Shown here: positions 18,117 through 26,196 of the stretch, piece after piece
Layout of the letters: every line of letters begins with the position of its first letter
Numbering within the stretch: position 1 is the stretch's first letter
Source: Coprococcus comes ATCC 27758
Lineage (GTDB): Bacteria > Bacillota > Clostridia > Lachnospirales > Lachnospiraceae
Assembly (NCBI RefSeq): GCF_025149785.1
Contig: NZ_CP102277.1
Location: 2,046,001-2,110,000, forward strand
Reading direction: 5' to 3'
DNA length: 64,000 nucleotides
Translations under genes and position numbers: made by a program
The notes under the pieces: model-generated
Told to the model about the DNA's origin: nothing
What the model saw: only the letters and a program-made list of their open reading frames with translations
The model's database searches: none

Positions 18117-18132
18117 ATTTGTGTGTTGTCAA
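18104..18132 (-). promoter_or_regulatory. Promoter of the feo operon
   Basis: On the minus strand TTGACA (18132-18127) and TATACT (18109-18104) with a 17-nt spacer, ~80 nt before the first feoA start. Confidence 0.85.
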
Positions 18133-18321
18133 GCATTTTTTTAAGTTTTGTTAAACCATTGTTTTCTGTTACTCATTTTTGCCATTTATCACTTACTTAT
18201 AATAGTTATAGCTTCTACTTTTTGCACAAAAGAGCATTTACAGAACAATATTATTTGAAAAAAAATACAATCCATGGTATCCTATTAGATATAAGAATAA
18301 ATAGTGAGGTGACCGGAATAA

Positions 18322-18687
18322 ATGGCTAAAAATGAATCTTCCGAAAATTATCTTGAAGCAATATTGATGTTAAGTAAAAAATTACCTGTCGTACGTTCCG
18401 TAGATATTGCCAACGAACTTGGTTTCAAAAAATCAAGCGTCAGCATCGCCATGAAGAAACTTCGTCAGGAGAATCATATTACCGTAACAGATGCAGGTTT
18501 TATCTATCTTACCGATTCAGGAAAAGAGATCGCGAACATGATCTATGAACGGCATGAATTTATTTCAAAATGGCTGATCGAACTCGGTGTCCCAGAAGAA
18601 ATTGCTACAGATGATGCCTGCCAGATGGAGCACGTGATCAGCAGAGAAAGCTTTAACGCAATCAAAGAATATGTACGAACACATTAG
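18322..18687 (+). CDS. DtxR/MntR-family metal-dependent regulator (short form)
   Basis: 121 residues. The N-terminal winged helix starts ENYLEAILMLSKKLPVVRSVDIANELGFKKSSVS and contains the recognition region SSVSIAMKKLRQENHI. The dimerisation/metal domain follows with ERHEFISKWLIELG and CQMEHVIS, which carry typical His, Glu and Cys metal ligands. No SH3-like third domain. It is shorter than MntR (~140). It diverges from the feo operon across the DtxR-like operator, so it is the likely iron-responsive repressor of feo. RBS GAGGTGA. Confidence 0.88.
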   Translation: MAKNESSENYLEAILMLSKKLPVVRSVDIANELGFKKSSVSIAMKKLRQENHITVTDAGFIYLTDSGKEIANMIYERHEFISKWLIELGVPEEIATDDACQMEHVISRESFNAIKEYVRTH

Positions 18688-18699
18688 TAAATGCGTCAG

Positions 18700-18735
18700 A
18701 AAAGGCCGAAAAGTTTATAACTTTTCAGCCTTTTT
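18700..18735 (+). terminator. Terminator of the DtxR-family gene
   Basis: AAAGGC-C-GAAAAGT-TTATA-ACTTTTC-A-GCCTTTTTC, stem followed by a T-run. Confidence 0.85.
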
Positions 18736-18816
18736 CTTTGCCCTTTTGCAGACTCTACAGATTTACCGCAACATATTTCATATGCTGTTTTCCGTAATGA
18801 AATTGCTTTACTGATA

Positions 18817-19593
18817 TTATTCATCAAGGATCTGTCCGTCAAGCGATAAGGTCACGACCTGCCACGGAATAAATTTACCGCTTTCCTGAAGCGCTTTCTT
18901 AGCCGCCAGCTCAAGTCCGCCACAACAAGGTACTTCCATCCGCACAATCGTCACACTCTTAATATTATTGTTCTTAATAATCTCCGTCAGCTTCTCCGAA
19001 TAATCCACATTATCCAGTTTTGGACATCCAATCAAAGTCACATGCCCTTTGATAAAACGATTGTGAAAATCTCCATAAGCATAGGCACTGCAATCTGCAG
19101 CGATCAGAAGCTTCGCCCCGTCAAAATATGGTGCATTCACCGGTGCAAGCTTAATCTGTACCGGCCACTGGGAAAGCATACTCTTATTCACGCTTTTCGC
19201 CGTCTCCCTTCCTTCCTCTTCGCTCTCTGCATTCTGCATACTCTCCTCTCTGTTCATCATACGCATGCGGGTTCCAGGACATCCCCCTGCAAATAGTTTT
19301 ACCGGTGCTTTAGGTCCTTCTCCCGCATTCTGCTTTGCAGCCTCTTCCTGCTGCTTTTTAAGCATATTCTGCTTCACAGCCTCCGCATCATAAGCCGCCG
19401 CCTCACGCTCTACAAAATGAATGGCATCCACCGGACAATTCGGCAGACAGTCTCCCAGCCCGTCGCAATAATCATCTCTCATCAGCTTTGCTTTCCCATT
19501 TACCATAGAAATAGCCCCCTCATGGCAGGCCTTTGCACAAGCTCCACACCCGTTACACTTTTCCTCATCTATCTGAATAATTCTACGAATCAT
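18817..19593 (-). CDS. 4Fe-4S ferredoxin-type protein
   Basis: 258 residues. Two N-terminal iron-sulfur motifs: CNGCGACAKACHEGA and CDGLGDCLPNCPVDA; the spacing of the second (Cx5Cx3CP) is of the kind found in HdrA-like electron-transfer proteins. The C-terminal half has further conserved Cys (GGCPGTRMR, LIGCPKLDNVDYSEKL, MEVPCCGGLE). Probable electron carrier or regulator of an unknown partner. It stands alone, with rplT downstream on the same strand. Confidence 0.85.
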   Translation of the reverse strand: MIRRIIQIDEEKCNGCGACAKACHEGAISMVNGKAKLMRDDYCDGLGDCLPNCPVDAIHFVEREAAAYDAEAVKQNMLKKQQEEAAKQNAGEGPKAPVKLFAGGCPGTRMRMMNREESMQNAESEEEGRETAKSVNKSMLSQWPVQIKLAPVNAPYFDGAKLLIAADCSAYAYGDFHNRFIKGHVTLIGCPKLDNVDYSEKLTEIIKNNNIKSVTIVRMEVPCCGGLELAAKKALQESGKFIPWQVVTLSLDGQILDE

Positions 19594-19697
19594 ATTCCTT
19601 TATATCCTCCTATTCAAAAAATTTGTATTCCTTTAACTTTACCAGCTTATTTTAGCTTACAACCGCATTCTATTCTGTTGTTATAACAACAATCCAC

Positions 19698-19732
19698 GTA
19701 AAAAAACCTTGCGGATTCTCTCCACAAGGTTT
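19698..19732 (-). terminator. Terminator of the infC-rpmI-rplT operon
   Basis: On the minus strand AACCTTG-TGGAGAGAATCCG-CAAGGTT followed by TTTTTT. Confidence 0.85.
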
Positions 19733-19773
19733 TCCCTCTTCTCTCAAACTCTATACGAAATCGTCTGATTTAA

Positions 19774-20130
19774 TTATGCAAGTGCCTTTTTAGCAACTTC
19801 AGCTACAGCTGCGAAGCCAGCTGCATCATTAACTGCCATTTCAGCGAGCATCTTTCTGTTCATATCTACACCGGCAACTTTAAGTCCGTGCATAAGCTTG
19901 CTGTAAGAAAGACCATTCATTCTTGCAGCTGCGTTGATACGAGCGATCCAAAGCTGACGCATCTGACGTTTTTTCTGCTTTCTTCCTGCGTATGCTGATG
20001 TAAGGGCTCTCATTACAGACTGTTTTGCAATTCTGTACTGTTTAGAGCGAGCTCCTCTGTATCCTTTAGCCAGTTTTAAAGTTCTATTGTGTTTCTTCTT
20101 AGCGTTCATTCCGCCTTTAATTCTTGCCAT
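19774..20130 (-). CDS. rplT: 50S ribosomal protein L20
   Basis: 118 residues, full length. Conserved N terminus [16 protein letters not shown], then [18 protein letters not shown] and [19 protein letters not shown]. It binds 23S rRNA early in 50S assembly and in Firmicutes also represses its own operon through the leader RNA upstream of infC. Confidence 0.97.
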   Translation of the reverse strand: MARIKGGMNAKKKHNRTLKLAKGYRGARSKQYRIAKQSVMRALTSAYAGRKQKKRQMRQLWIARINAAARMNGLSYSKLMHGLKVAGVDMNRKMLAEMAVNDAAGFAAVAEVAKKALA

Positions 20131-20164
20131 TACTTAATCCTCCTTCTATCTTTCCTGCCAAATC

Positions 20165-20362
20165 TTAGAGATATGGTAAAACTTTCTTCATGTTCTTTAC
20201 ATTTGTAGAATCTGTGATAGTTGACTGTCTAAGATTTCTTTTTCTCTTAGTAGACTTCTTTGTTAAGATATGGCTCTTGTAAGCTTTGTTTCTTTTAAGT
20301 TTACCTGTAGCTGTTGTTTTGAAGCGCTTTGCAGCAGCTCTATTTGTTTTAATTTTTGGCAT
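20165..20362 (-). CDS. rpmI: 50S ribosomal protein L35
   Basis: 65 residues, basic. [17 protein letters not shown] at the N terminus and [16 protein letters not shown] in the middle are diagnostic. It lies between infC and rplT. Confidence 0.97.
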   Translation of the reverse strand: MPKIKTNRAAAKRFKTTATGKLKRNKAYKSHILTKKSTKRKRNLRQSTITDSTNVKNMKKVLPYL

Positions 20363-20395
20363 GATGTTTTCCTCCTTAATATAGATAATTTATTT

Positions 20396-20902
20396 TTAAC
20401 GTTTTTCAGTTAAAACCATGCTCAGGCTTCTGCCTTCAAGTTTTGCCGGCTTTTCAATGACAGCAACATCTTTCATCTTCTCAGCAAAATCGTCAAGAAT
20501 ATGTTTACTCTGCTGCATATGAGCCATCTCTCTACCGCGGAAACGAAGTGTAACCTTTACTTTATTTCCTTTTGAGATAAATTTTCTAGCATTATTCATC
20601 TTCGTGTTCAGGTCGTTGGTGTCAATATTTGGTGAAAGACGCACTTCCTTAACCTCGACAGTTCTCTGTTTTTTCTTTGCTTCTTTTTCTTTTCTTGCCT
20701 GTTCGTATCTGTACTTACCATAATCGATAATCTTACAAACCGGCGGTTTCGCTGTCGGAGCGATTTTAACCAGATCCAGTTCCGCTTCCTGTGCCAGCTT
20801 CATAGCCTCTCTTGCTGACATTATTCCTAACTGTTCCCCACTCTCGCTAACCACGCGTACCTCTCTGTCGCGGATTTGTTCGTTAATCATTAAATCGCTA
20901 AT
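20396..20902 (-). CDS. infC: Translation initiation factor IF-3, AUU start
   Basis: 168 residues if translation starts at the ATT at 20902-20900. GGAGGT (20911-20916) is 8 nt before this ATT, while the first in-frame ATG (20890) is 20 nt from it, too far. ATT reads on in frame as (M)SDLMINEQIRDREVRV, matching the usual IF-3 N terminus. IF-3 binds the 30S subunit and rejects non-canonical starts, so an AUU start gives feedback control, as known for E. coli infC. C-terminal domain: KVKVTLRFRGREMAHMQ. Confidence 0.9.
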   Translation of the reverse strand: MSDLMINEQIRDREVRVVSESGEQLGIMSAREAMKLAQEAELDLVKIAPTAKPPVCKIIDYGKYRYEQARKEKEAKKKQRTVEVKEVRLSPNIDTNDLNTKMNNARKFISKGNKVKVTLRFRGREMAHMQQSKHILDDFAEKMKDVAVIEKPAKLEGRSLSMVLTEKR

Positions 20903-20916
20903 TGTTGTGCACCTCC

Positions 20917-21075
20917 AATAAATAAAAAAATAGTGAATAGCTGCAGACTATCCACTATCTATTGCATACAATACTTATATCCGGTATTATAAATTCAATA
21001 TCAAACCGTTAGTCGCCTGATTGCGCTAAGGTGAGAGTGGATACTCTTCTTTGTTGTTCGCTTTACGCAAGTTAT
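20917..21075 (-). promoter_or_regulatory. L20-type leader RNA with attenuator
   Basis: The infC leader contains a terminator-like hairpin just before the RBS (AGTGGATAG-TCTGCAG-CTATTCACT then a T-run, around 20932-20962). Further upstream, AGTATCCACT (near 21033-21042) could pair with the first arm and act as antiterminator. This is the layout of the Firmicutes L20 leader, where L20 excess promotes premature termination. Confidence 0.7.
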
Positions 21076-21104
21076 AATTTACCACAGATTTTATATGGTG
21101 TCAA
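21076..21104 (-). promoter_or_regulatory. Promoter of infC operon
   Basis: Minus strand TTGACA (21104-21099), 17-nt spacer, TAAATT (21081-21076). Confidence 0.75.
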
Positions 21105-21178
21105 CACTTTTTTTATTTTTTTATGAACCAGCCAATCTTCACTTAATTTCTAACAATCTTTATTTTTCGGACTTAAAC

Positions 21179-21388
21179 CTACTCAATCCCTGTCACTTTG
21201 TAATCTTTGTCTTCAACAGCTTTTTTCAGTACCTCATCGGCTACTTCTGCCGCAAGTGTTACTACCGCTGTTCCATTTTCATGGCTTACTTCTGCCGCCT
21301 CTACTCCTTCGATTGCTTCCAGAGTTTTCTTTACGGTTGCCTCACAGTGTCCACACATCATACCTTCGATTTTCATTGTTTTTGTCAT
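21179..21388 (-). CDS. Putative CopZ-like chaperone from internal start within copA
   Basis: ATG at 21388-21386, in frame with copA, has AGGAGG (21397-21402) exactly 8 nt upstream. The product would be 69 residues, beginning MTKTMKIEGMMCGHC, the size and layout of free-standing CopZ (Cu(I) carrier with CxxC). It may be made in addition to full-length CopA, or the signal may be a relic of a copZ gene that lost the upstream stop. No direct evidence of expression. Confidence 0.5.
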   Translation of the reverse strand: MTKTMKIEGMMCGHCEATVKKTLEAIEGVEAAEVSHENGTAVVTLAAEVADEVLKKAVEDKDYKVTGIE

Positions 21389-23701
21389 TGTCTTTTCCTC
21401 CTCTATTTCTTTGACTTTTGACTTTATCTTCTTATCTGTGCTGGCATCATACATTTTAAACCAGTTCAGACGAAGTGCATTGGTTACGACACAGAAGCTT
21501 GAAAGACTCATAGCTGCTGCGCCAAACATCGGATTTAATTTCCATCCGAAGATTGGATACCAGATACCTGCTGCAAGCGGGATTCCGATCACATTGTAGA
21601 AGAATGCCCAGAACAGGTTCTCATGGATATTTCTTAAAGTTGCTTTACTCATACGAATGGCTGCCGGTACATCACTTAAACGGCTTTTCATCAGAACAAC
21701 GTCTGCTGCATCGATCGCGATATCGGTTCCTGCACCAATCGCAATTCCCATATCGGCTCTGGTAAGTGCCGGCGCGTCATTGATTCCGTCACCAACCATG
21801 GCAACTTTTCCTTTTTTCTTTAATTTCCGGATAACGGCTTCTTTTCCGTCCGGAAGAACGTCTGCGATGACTTCATCTACACCCGCCTGACGTCCGATCG
21901 CTTTTGCGGTTCTCTCATTGTCGCCGGTCAGCATTACCACATGGATTCCCATATTCTGCAGTTCTTTGACTGCCTTTGGACTGTCCTCTTTGATGACGTC
22001 TGCTACCGCAATGATTCCGATCAGCTGATCTTCTTTCGCAAAGAACAAAGGTGTCTTTCCTTCTGCCGCCAGATCTTCTGCCTTTTTCAGCATTCCTGCA
22101 TCCACAGAAGTCTTTGTCTGGATAAATTTCTTATTTCCACCATAAATCGTCTTTCCTGCAAGAACTGCGGAAAGTCCGTTTCCAGGTACTGCCTGGAAGT
22201 CTTCTACTTCCTCTGCATCCAGTCTGCGCTCTTGGGCTTCCTGTAAAATTGCATGTGCCAGTGGGTGCTCGCTCTTTCTTTCCAGTGCATAAGCAAATCC
22301 CAAAAGTTCTTCCTCCGAGATACCCTCTGCCGGTATCATATCCGTTACTTTCGGTTCCCCGCTTGTGATGGTTCCGGTCTTATCCAAAGCTACGATCTGC
22401 ATTTTACCGGTCTCTTCCAGAGATACCGCCGTCTTGAACATGATTCCGTTCTTTGCACCCATTCCGTTACCTACCATAATGGCAACCGGTGTCGCAAGTC
22501 CCAGTGCACAAGGGCAGCTGATAACGAGTACGGAAATACCTCTTGCCAGTGCGAATCCAACACTCTGACCTGCGATCAACCATACGATAATTGTAATCAC
22601 TGCAATCGTAATAACCGCCGGCACAAATATCCCGGATACACGGTCTGCAATCTTTGCGATCGGTGCTTTGGTTGCCGCCGCATCACTGACCATCTGAATG
22701 ATCTGTGAAAGTGTGGTATCTTCCCCAACTCTGGTTGCCTCGCATTTGAGGAAACCGGACTGATTCATGGTTGCTGCCGATACCTTGTCACCTTCTGCTT
22801 TGTCAACCGGAATACTCTCTCCGGTAAGTGCTGCTTCATTGACTGCACTGGTTCCTTCCAGCACGATACCGTCTACCGGTATATTTTCACCCGGTCTTAC
22901 TACAAAGATATCGCCTTTTTTCACCTGGTCGATGGGAACCTCTGTCTCCACACCATTTTTCAGGACAACAGCTGTCTTCGGAGCCAGCTTCATCAGACTC
23001 TTTAATGCATCTGTTGTCTTTCCTTTGGAATGCGCTTCCAGCATCTTTCCGACTGTGATAAGCGTCAGGATCATGGCTGCTGATTCAAAATAGAACTCAT
23101 GCATATAAGACATGACGCCTTCCATATCCATCTTCACCTGTGCATCTGTCATTGCAAACAATGCATAGGTGCTGTATACAAAGGATGCCCCTGATCCCAG
23201 TGCAACCAGGGTATCCATGTTCGGCGCACCATGAAGGAGTCCCTTAAATCCATTGATGAAGAACTTCTGGTTGATCACCATGATAATTCCGGTAAATAAC
23301 AGCTGGATCAGTCCCATTGCTACATGATTGTCAGCCAGAAATCTTGGCAGTGGCCAGTTCCACATCATATGACCCATGGAAATGTACATCAGTGGAATCA
23401 GAAAACACAGTGATGCGATCAGACGACGCTTCATAATCGGTGTCTCCCTGTCTTTCAGGGCATCCTCATCCATTGCTGCGCCTTTTTTGGCTCCTGCATC
23501 TGCTCCTTTTACCGAAGCACCGTATCCTGCTGCCTCAACAGCCGCAATGATCTCCGACTGGGATGCGGTTCCTTCTACTCCCATGGAATTCGTCAGAAGA
23601 CTGACCGAACAGCTGGTAACTCCCGATACCTTCGATACTGCCTTTTCCACTCTGCTGCTGCATGCCGCACAGCTCATTCCTGTTACTGTATATTGTTCCA
23701 C
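21179..23701 (-). CDS. copA: Copper-exporting P1B-ATPase with N- and C-terminal HMA domains
   Basis: About 840 residues from a GTG at 23701 (AGGTGG 6 nt upstream). HMA domain 1: GMSCAACSSRVEKAV. Core: LTGES, SCPCALGLATP (the CPC copper site), DKTGTITSGEP, SEHPLAHA and GDGINDAPAL. Residues ~772 to the end form a second HMA domain (GMMCGHCEATVKKTL), which is unusual at the C terminus and looks like a fused copper chaperone; an internal RBS and ATG precede it. It exports Cu(I) from the cytoplasm. Downstream of csoR on the same strand and very probably copper-induced. Confidence 0.95.
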   Translation of the reverse strand: MEQYTVTGMSCAACSSRVEKAVSKVSGVTSCSVSLLTNSMGVEGTASQSEIIAAVEAAGYGASVKGADAGAKKGAAMDEDALKDRETPIMKRRLIASLCFLIPLMYISMGHMMWNWPLPRFLADNHVAMGLIQLLFTGIIMVINQKFFINGFKGLLHGAPNMDTLVALGSGASFVYSTYALFAMTDAQVKMDMEGVMSYMHEFYFESAAMILTLITVGKMLEAHSKGKTTDALKSLMKLAPKTAVVLKNGVETEVPIDQVKKGDIFVVRPGENIPVDGIVLEGTSAVNEAALTGESIPVDKAEGDKVSAATMNQSGFLKCEATRVGEDTTLSQIIQMVSDAAATKAPIAKIADRVSGIFVPAVITIAVITIIVWLIAGQSVGFALARGISVLVISCPCALGLATPVAIMVGNGMGAKNGIMFKTAVSLEETGKMQIVALDKTGTITSGEPKVTDMIPAEGISEEELLGFAYALERKSEHPLAHAILQEAQERRLDAEEVEDFQAVPGNGLSAVLAGKTIYGGNKKFIQTKTSVDAGMLKKAEDLAAEGKTPLFFAKEDQLIGIIAVADVIKEDSPKAVKELQNMGIHVVMLTGDNERTAKAIGRQAGVDEVIADVLPDGKEAVIRKLKKKGKVAMVGDGINDAPALTRADMGIAIGAGTDIAIDAADVVLMKSRLSDVPAAIRMSKATLRNIHENLFWAFFYNVIGIPLAAGIWYPIFGWKLNPMFGAAAMSLSSFCVVTNALRLNWFKMYDASTDKKIKSKVKEIEEEKTMTKTMKIEGMMCGHCEATVKKTLEAIEGVEAAEVSHENGTAVVTLAAEVADEVLKKAVEDKDYKVTGIE

Positions 23702-23792
23702 AAAAATCCACCTCACTTTTTGGCTTTATCTTCCATTTTTATATTGTAAAAATTTTCCTGCGCTTTTCACCTGAAAATCTATAACAATCCTG

Positions 23793-24101
23793 TTATTTCA
23801 TCAGTTTCTGAAGCGTTACAACCAACTCATCGATCGTCTCATCTTTTCCCTCGCGGATATCCTCTGCCACACAGGTACGGATATGATTCGCCAGAAGGAC
23901 TTTATTGAAACTGTTGAGCGCCGCATTGATTGCCGACACCTGAATCAGAATATCCGGACAGTACGCATCTTCTTCTACCATGCGCTTCACACCTCTGACC
24001 TGCCCTTCGATCCGGCTCAGACGGTTGATCATGTCCTTGTATTCTTTTTCAGAACGCTCTTTCGTCTTATGACAGTGACAACATTCTTTCTTTTCTTCCA
24101 T
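23793..24101 (-). CDS. csoR: CsoR-family copper-sensing repressor
   Basis: 102 residues from ATG 24101 (GAGGTG upstream). N terminus is Cys/His rich (ECCHCHKTKERS). The DUF156/CsoR core follows: MINRLSRIEGQVRGVKRMVEEDAYCPDIL, then LANHIRTCVAEDIREG. The Cu(I) triad Cys (YCPDIL), His (ANHIR) and Cys (RTCV) is intact, so copper is the best ligand. It is immediately upstream of copA and downstream of a matching operator. Confidence 0.93.
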   Translation of the reverse strand: MEEKKECCHCHKTKERSEKEYKDMINRLSRIEGQVRGVKRMVEEDAYCPDILIQVSAINAALNSFNKVLLANHIRTCVAEDIREGKDETIDELVVTLQKLMK

Positions 24102-24137
24102 GCGTCTCACCTCTTATTTTTTCTCTCTACGATGGCT

Positions 24138-24166
24138 ATTATATACCCCATATGGGTATATTGCAA
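24138..24166 (-). promoter_or_regulatory. csoR-copA promoter with CsoR operator in the spacer
   Basis: Minus strand TTGCAA (24166-24161), 17-nt spacer, TATAAT (24143-24138). The spacer is filled by the palindrome ATATACCC(C)ATATGGGTATAT (24141-24161), which matches the G/C-tract operator type bound by CsoR. Copper-free CsoR should block polymerase here. Confidence 0.8.
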
Positions 24167-24295
24167 GGGAAATTTTCTCGATTTTAAAATTTTTATATAC
24201 AGCAATGAATGATGGTTGCACAATGACACATTCTTGTACCGGGCACGTGTCTTTGGCTCATTGTATCTTTTATTTAGCAGAAACTTTTTTACACA

Positions 24296-24333
24296 CAAAA
24301 AGAACCTGCAGGTTTTTCAACCCACAGATTCTC
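24296..24333 (-). terminator. Terminator downstream of a decayed gene
   Basis: Minus strand AGAATCTGTGGGTT-GAAA-AACCTGCAGGTTCT, imperfect stem, then TTTTTGTG. It lies 18 nt after the stop of the pseudogene at 24351-24728. The 24167-24295 stretch shows no gene. Confidence 0.6.
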
Positions 24334-24350
24334 TTATTCCTTCTTACTGT

Positions 24351-24728
24351 TTATTTAAAAGAAACATTCTCAATAATCACCTGATCAAACATCGTATGAA
24401 GTACTCTGCCCTGTTCATCTTCTCCGTTTCCATTCTGATAAACATTTGCTACATAAACATCATACAAAACTTCTGCACGCTCCGCATCATCCAGTCCATT
24501 CAAGAATTCTGCGATTCCTTCATAAATGGCTCCTACCAGATCTCCTTCCTGCGGATTATTTTCAACATATCACTCATAGCTTGTCTCGTCTTGTTCCTTC
24601 GCACTTTTTTTAAAAGAAATTGTTCCATCCTTGATTCCCTCAGATATATCTTCAATTCCTTTATCTTTATACTTTGCTTCTTCTGCCACACTAACAATCT
24701 TATTATACCCACCAGCCGGTAATTTTCG
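24351..24728 (-). pseudogene. Decayed gene of unknown family with internal TGA
   Basis: A reading frame ends at TAA 24351-24353 and is open back to a TGA at 24729-24731, with one internal TGA at 24572-24570. It reads PAGGYNKIVSVAEEAKY... up to SYE, stop, then YVENNPQEGDLVGAIYEG ... VLHTMFDQVIIENVSFK. The amino-acid pattern looks protein-coding on both sides of the stop, and there is no start codon, so it appears truncated at the 5' end and interrupted by a nonsense mutation (TGG to TGA would be the simplest change). Family not recognised. Confidence 0.55.
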
Positions 24729-24743
24729 TCAATTTCTTATTAT

Positions 24744-24869
24744 TTACAAGGCAAAAAGATTTACCACGGAATATTCTTCCATTGTAAAGGAGTTCCGACT
24801 TTCTATATCATAAGACGCGATCGCATATCTGCATGCAGCTACATTATCAAACGTGCCCTCTTCTATTCC
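24744..24869 (-). pseudogene. Short open stretch after the acetyltransferase stop
   Basis: In frame with, and directly after, the TAG of the acetyltransferase, ~41 codons read GIEEGTFDNVAACRYAIASY ... MEEYSVVNLFAL before TAA. There is no RBS-supported start. It may be a gene remnant or chance; weakly supported. Confidence 0.25.
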
Positions 24870-25460
24870 CTACGGACGATATCCGGTCTTATCCGCTTCC
24901 GTTATTTCGCGGATCACTTTACAAGGAACCCCAGCTGCAACCACATTTGCCGGAATATCCTTCGTAATCACACTTCCGGAACCTATGATCGTATTATCAC
25001 CTATGGTTACACCCTGGTTAATATGCACACCGGCTCCAACCCAGACATTATTCCCGATTCTGACCGGCTTCGCATAGCAGGCTCCATGTGTCCGCTCCCA
25101 TGCATCCATTGCATGATTAGAGGTATAGATTCCAACTCTCGGTCCAAAGAGAACGTTATCACCGATTTCAATACCACCGCCATTCAGCATAATACAGTCA
25201 AAATTTGCATAAAAATTATTTCCTATTGAAATGTTATATCCAAATTCACATCGGAAATTCGGTTCAAAATGAACACCTTTCCCGATGGATCTTAACAGTT
25301 TCTTCAGGATAGCTTCCCGCTCTTCCGCCGGTTTTCCAAAGCTTGCATTATATTCATTGGTTAAAAATACCGTCTTTTCACGTGCTTCCACCAGCTCATC
25401 TGACAAATCATTATACATATTTCCATTTAAGATAAACTGCCTCTGTTCTTCTAAATTCAT
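24870..25460 (-). CDS. Sugar O-acetyltransferase (left-handed beta-helix, maltose/galactoside type)
   Basis: 196 residues from ATG 25460 (CCTCCT at 25469-25474 gives AGGAGG with 8-nt spacing). The N-terminal helical cap (LDEEQRQ-like region, then [18 protein letters not shown]) is that of maltose/galactoside acetyltransferases. Hexapeptide repeats follow ([60 protein letters not shown]). The catalytic His is in SNHAMD. It acetylates a sugar hydroxyl from acetyl-CoA; the physiological substrate is unknown. It sits among decayed genes. Confidence 0.88.
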   Translation of the reverse strand: MNLEEQRQFILNGNMYNDLSDELVEAREKTVFLTNEYNASFGKPAEEREAILKKLLRSIGKGVHFEPNFRCEFGYNISIGNNFYANFDCIMLNGGGIEIGDNVLFGPRVGIYTSNHAMDAWERTHGACYAKPVRIGNNVWVGAGVHINQGVTIGDNTIIGSGSVITKDIPANVVAAGVPCKVIREITEADKTGYRP

Positions 25461-25510
25461 CTTCATTTCCTCCTCATGTCCCTGATTGCAGATCATTTAT
25501 TTTCATATCT

Positions 25511-25708
25511 TCAATTATAGACGAAAATCTTTTCAATTTTTGTGCAGAATGCAAGCAGATCCACAACTTCCGGTGACAGACTGTATCTTGTTACCTGACT
25601 TGGATTATATGGGTTGCGGGTCAGCGCGTAACCTTACTTTATTCGATTAAGAAACCATTCTGAATAGAACGCCGGAATGTCCGTTCGCATTCCTGTGTGT
25701 AGGACCAT
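25511..25708 (-). pseudogene. DUF1848 gene remnant (nonsense mutation and 3' truncation)
   Basis: From ATG 25708 the frame reads MVLHTGMRTDIPAFYSEWFL, NRIK, TAA stop, then GYALTRNPYNPSQVTRYSLS, PEVVDLLAFCTKIEKIFVYN and TGA. The segments RTDIPAFYSEWF, RNPYNPxQVTRY and SPEVVD...FCTK are hallmarks of the N terminus of DUF1848 proteins (~270-300 residues, Fe-S-linked, unknown function). The TAA replaces the usual acidic codon between NRI(K/R) and GY; everything after FCTK is missing. Clear relic. Confidence 0.75.
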
Positions 25709-25719
25709 TTATCTCTTCC

Positions 25720-26196
25720 TCATTTCCATGCATCTATCTCTTCCCGCGATTTGAATATAATAATATTTTTATTCTTATATTTTCTTAGCATCTCATTAAT
25801 CTCAGGGATTTCATCCCTTGAAAAATTGATAATAAAATTTCTGAATTCTGCTGACAGTTCTTCTTCCTGCCATGGCATATCTTCTCTTTCACTTCCAATA
25901 CGCCCCTCTACGCCCGCAAGACACACATTTGTTGGCAGATCTAAAAAGAATACCGTATCACATTCTTTAAAACGCATTTCAAGTGTTCTTCCATAATTAC
26001 CATCGATAATCCATTCTTCCTGCTTTATAATCTCAGATAATTTTGCATCAAATTCCTGCTTTGTTATCGTTGTCCTGTCCGGCTTATGCCAGATCATATC
26101 AAGATAATACAATGGAAGTCCTGTTTTGTCTCTGAGTTTTCTTGCAAATGTACTTTTCCCCGCACCGGGGCACCCAAGTATCAGAACTTTTTTCAT
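25720..26196 (-). CDS. P-loop kinase related to adenylate kinase / 'DNA topology modulation' proteins
   Basis: 158 residues. Walker A GCPGAGKSTFARKL at the N terminus, then the family signature LPLYYLDMIWHKPDRTT and WIIDGNYGRTLEMR. Lid-like region R(x)GSEREDMPW. These FlaR-like proteins are P-loop phosphotransferases of unproven substrate. RBS GGAGAT upstream. It is 11 nt upstream of the DUF1848 relic. Confidence 0.85.
   Translation of the reverse strand: MKKVLILGCPGAGKSTFARKLRDKTGLPLYYLDMIWHKPDRTTITKQEFDAKLSEIIKQEEWIIDGNYGRTLEMRFKECDTVFFLDLPTNVCLAGVEGRIGSEREDMPWQEEELSAEFRNFIINFSRDEIPEINEMLRKYKNKNIIIFKSREEIDAWK

Noticed and set aside
24570-24572. TGA as selenocysteine codon in the decayed gene
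   Set aside because: No convincing stem-loop follows, there is no start codon, and neighbouring genes are decayed too; nonsense mutation is simpler.
24216-24722. 168-codon plus-strand frame
   Set aside because: Hydrophobic Phe/Ile-rich translation arises as the complement of the acidic decayed gene on the minus strand.
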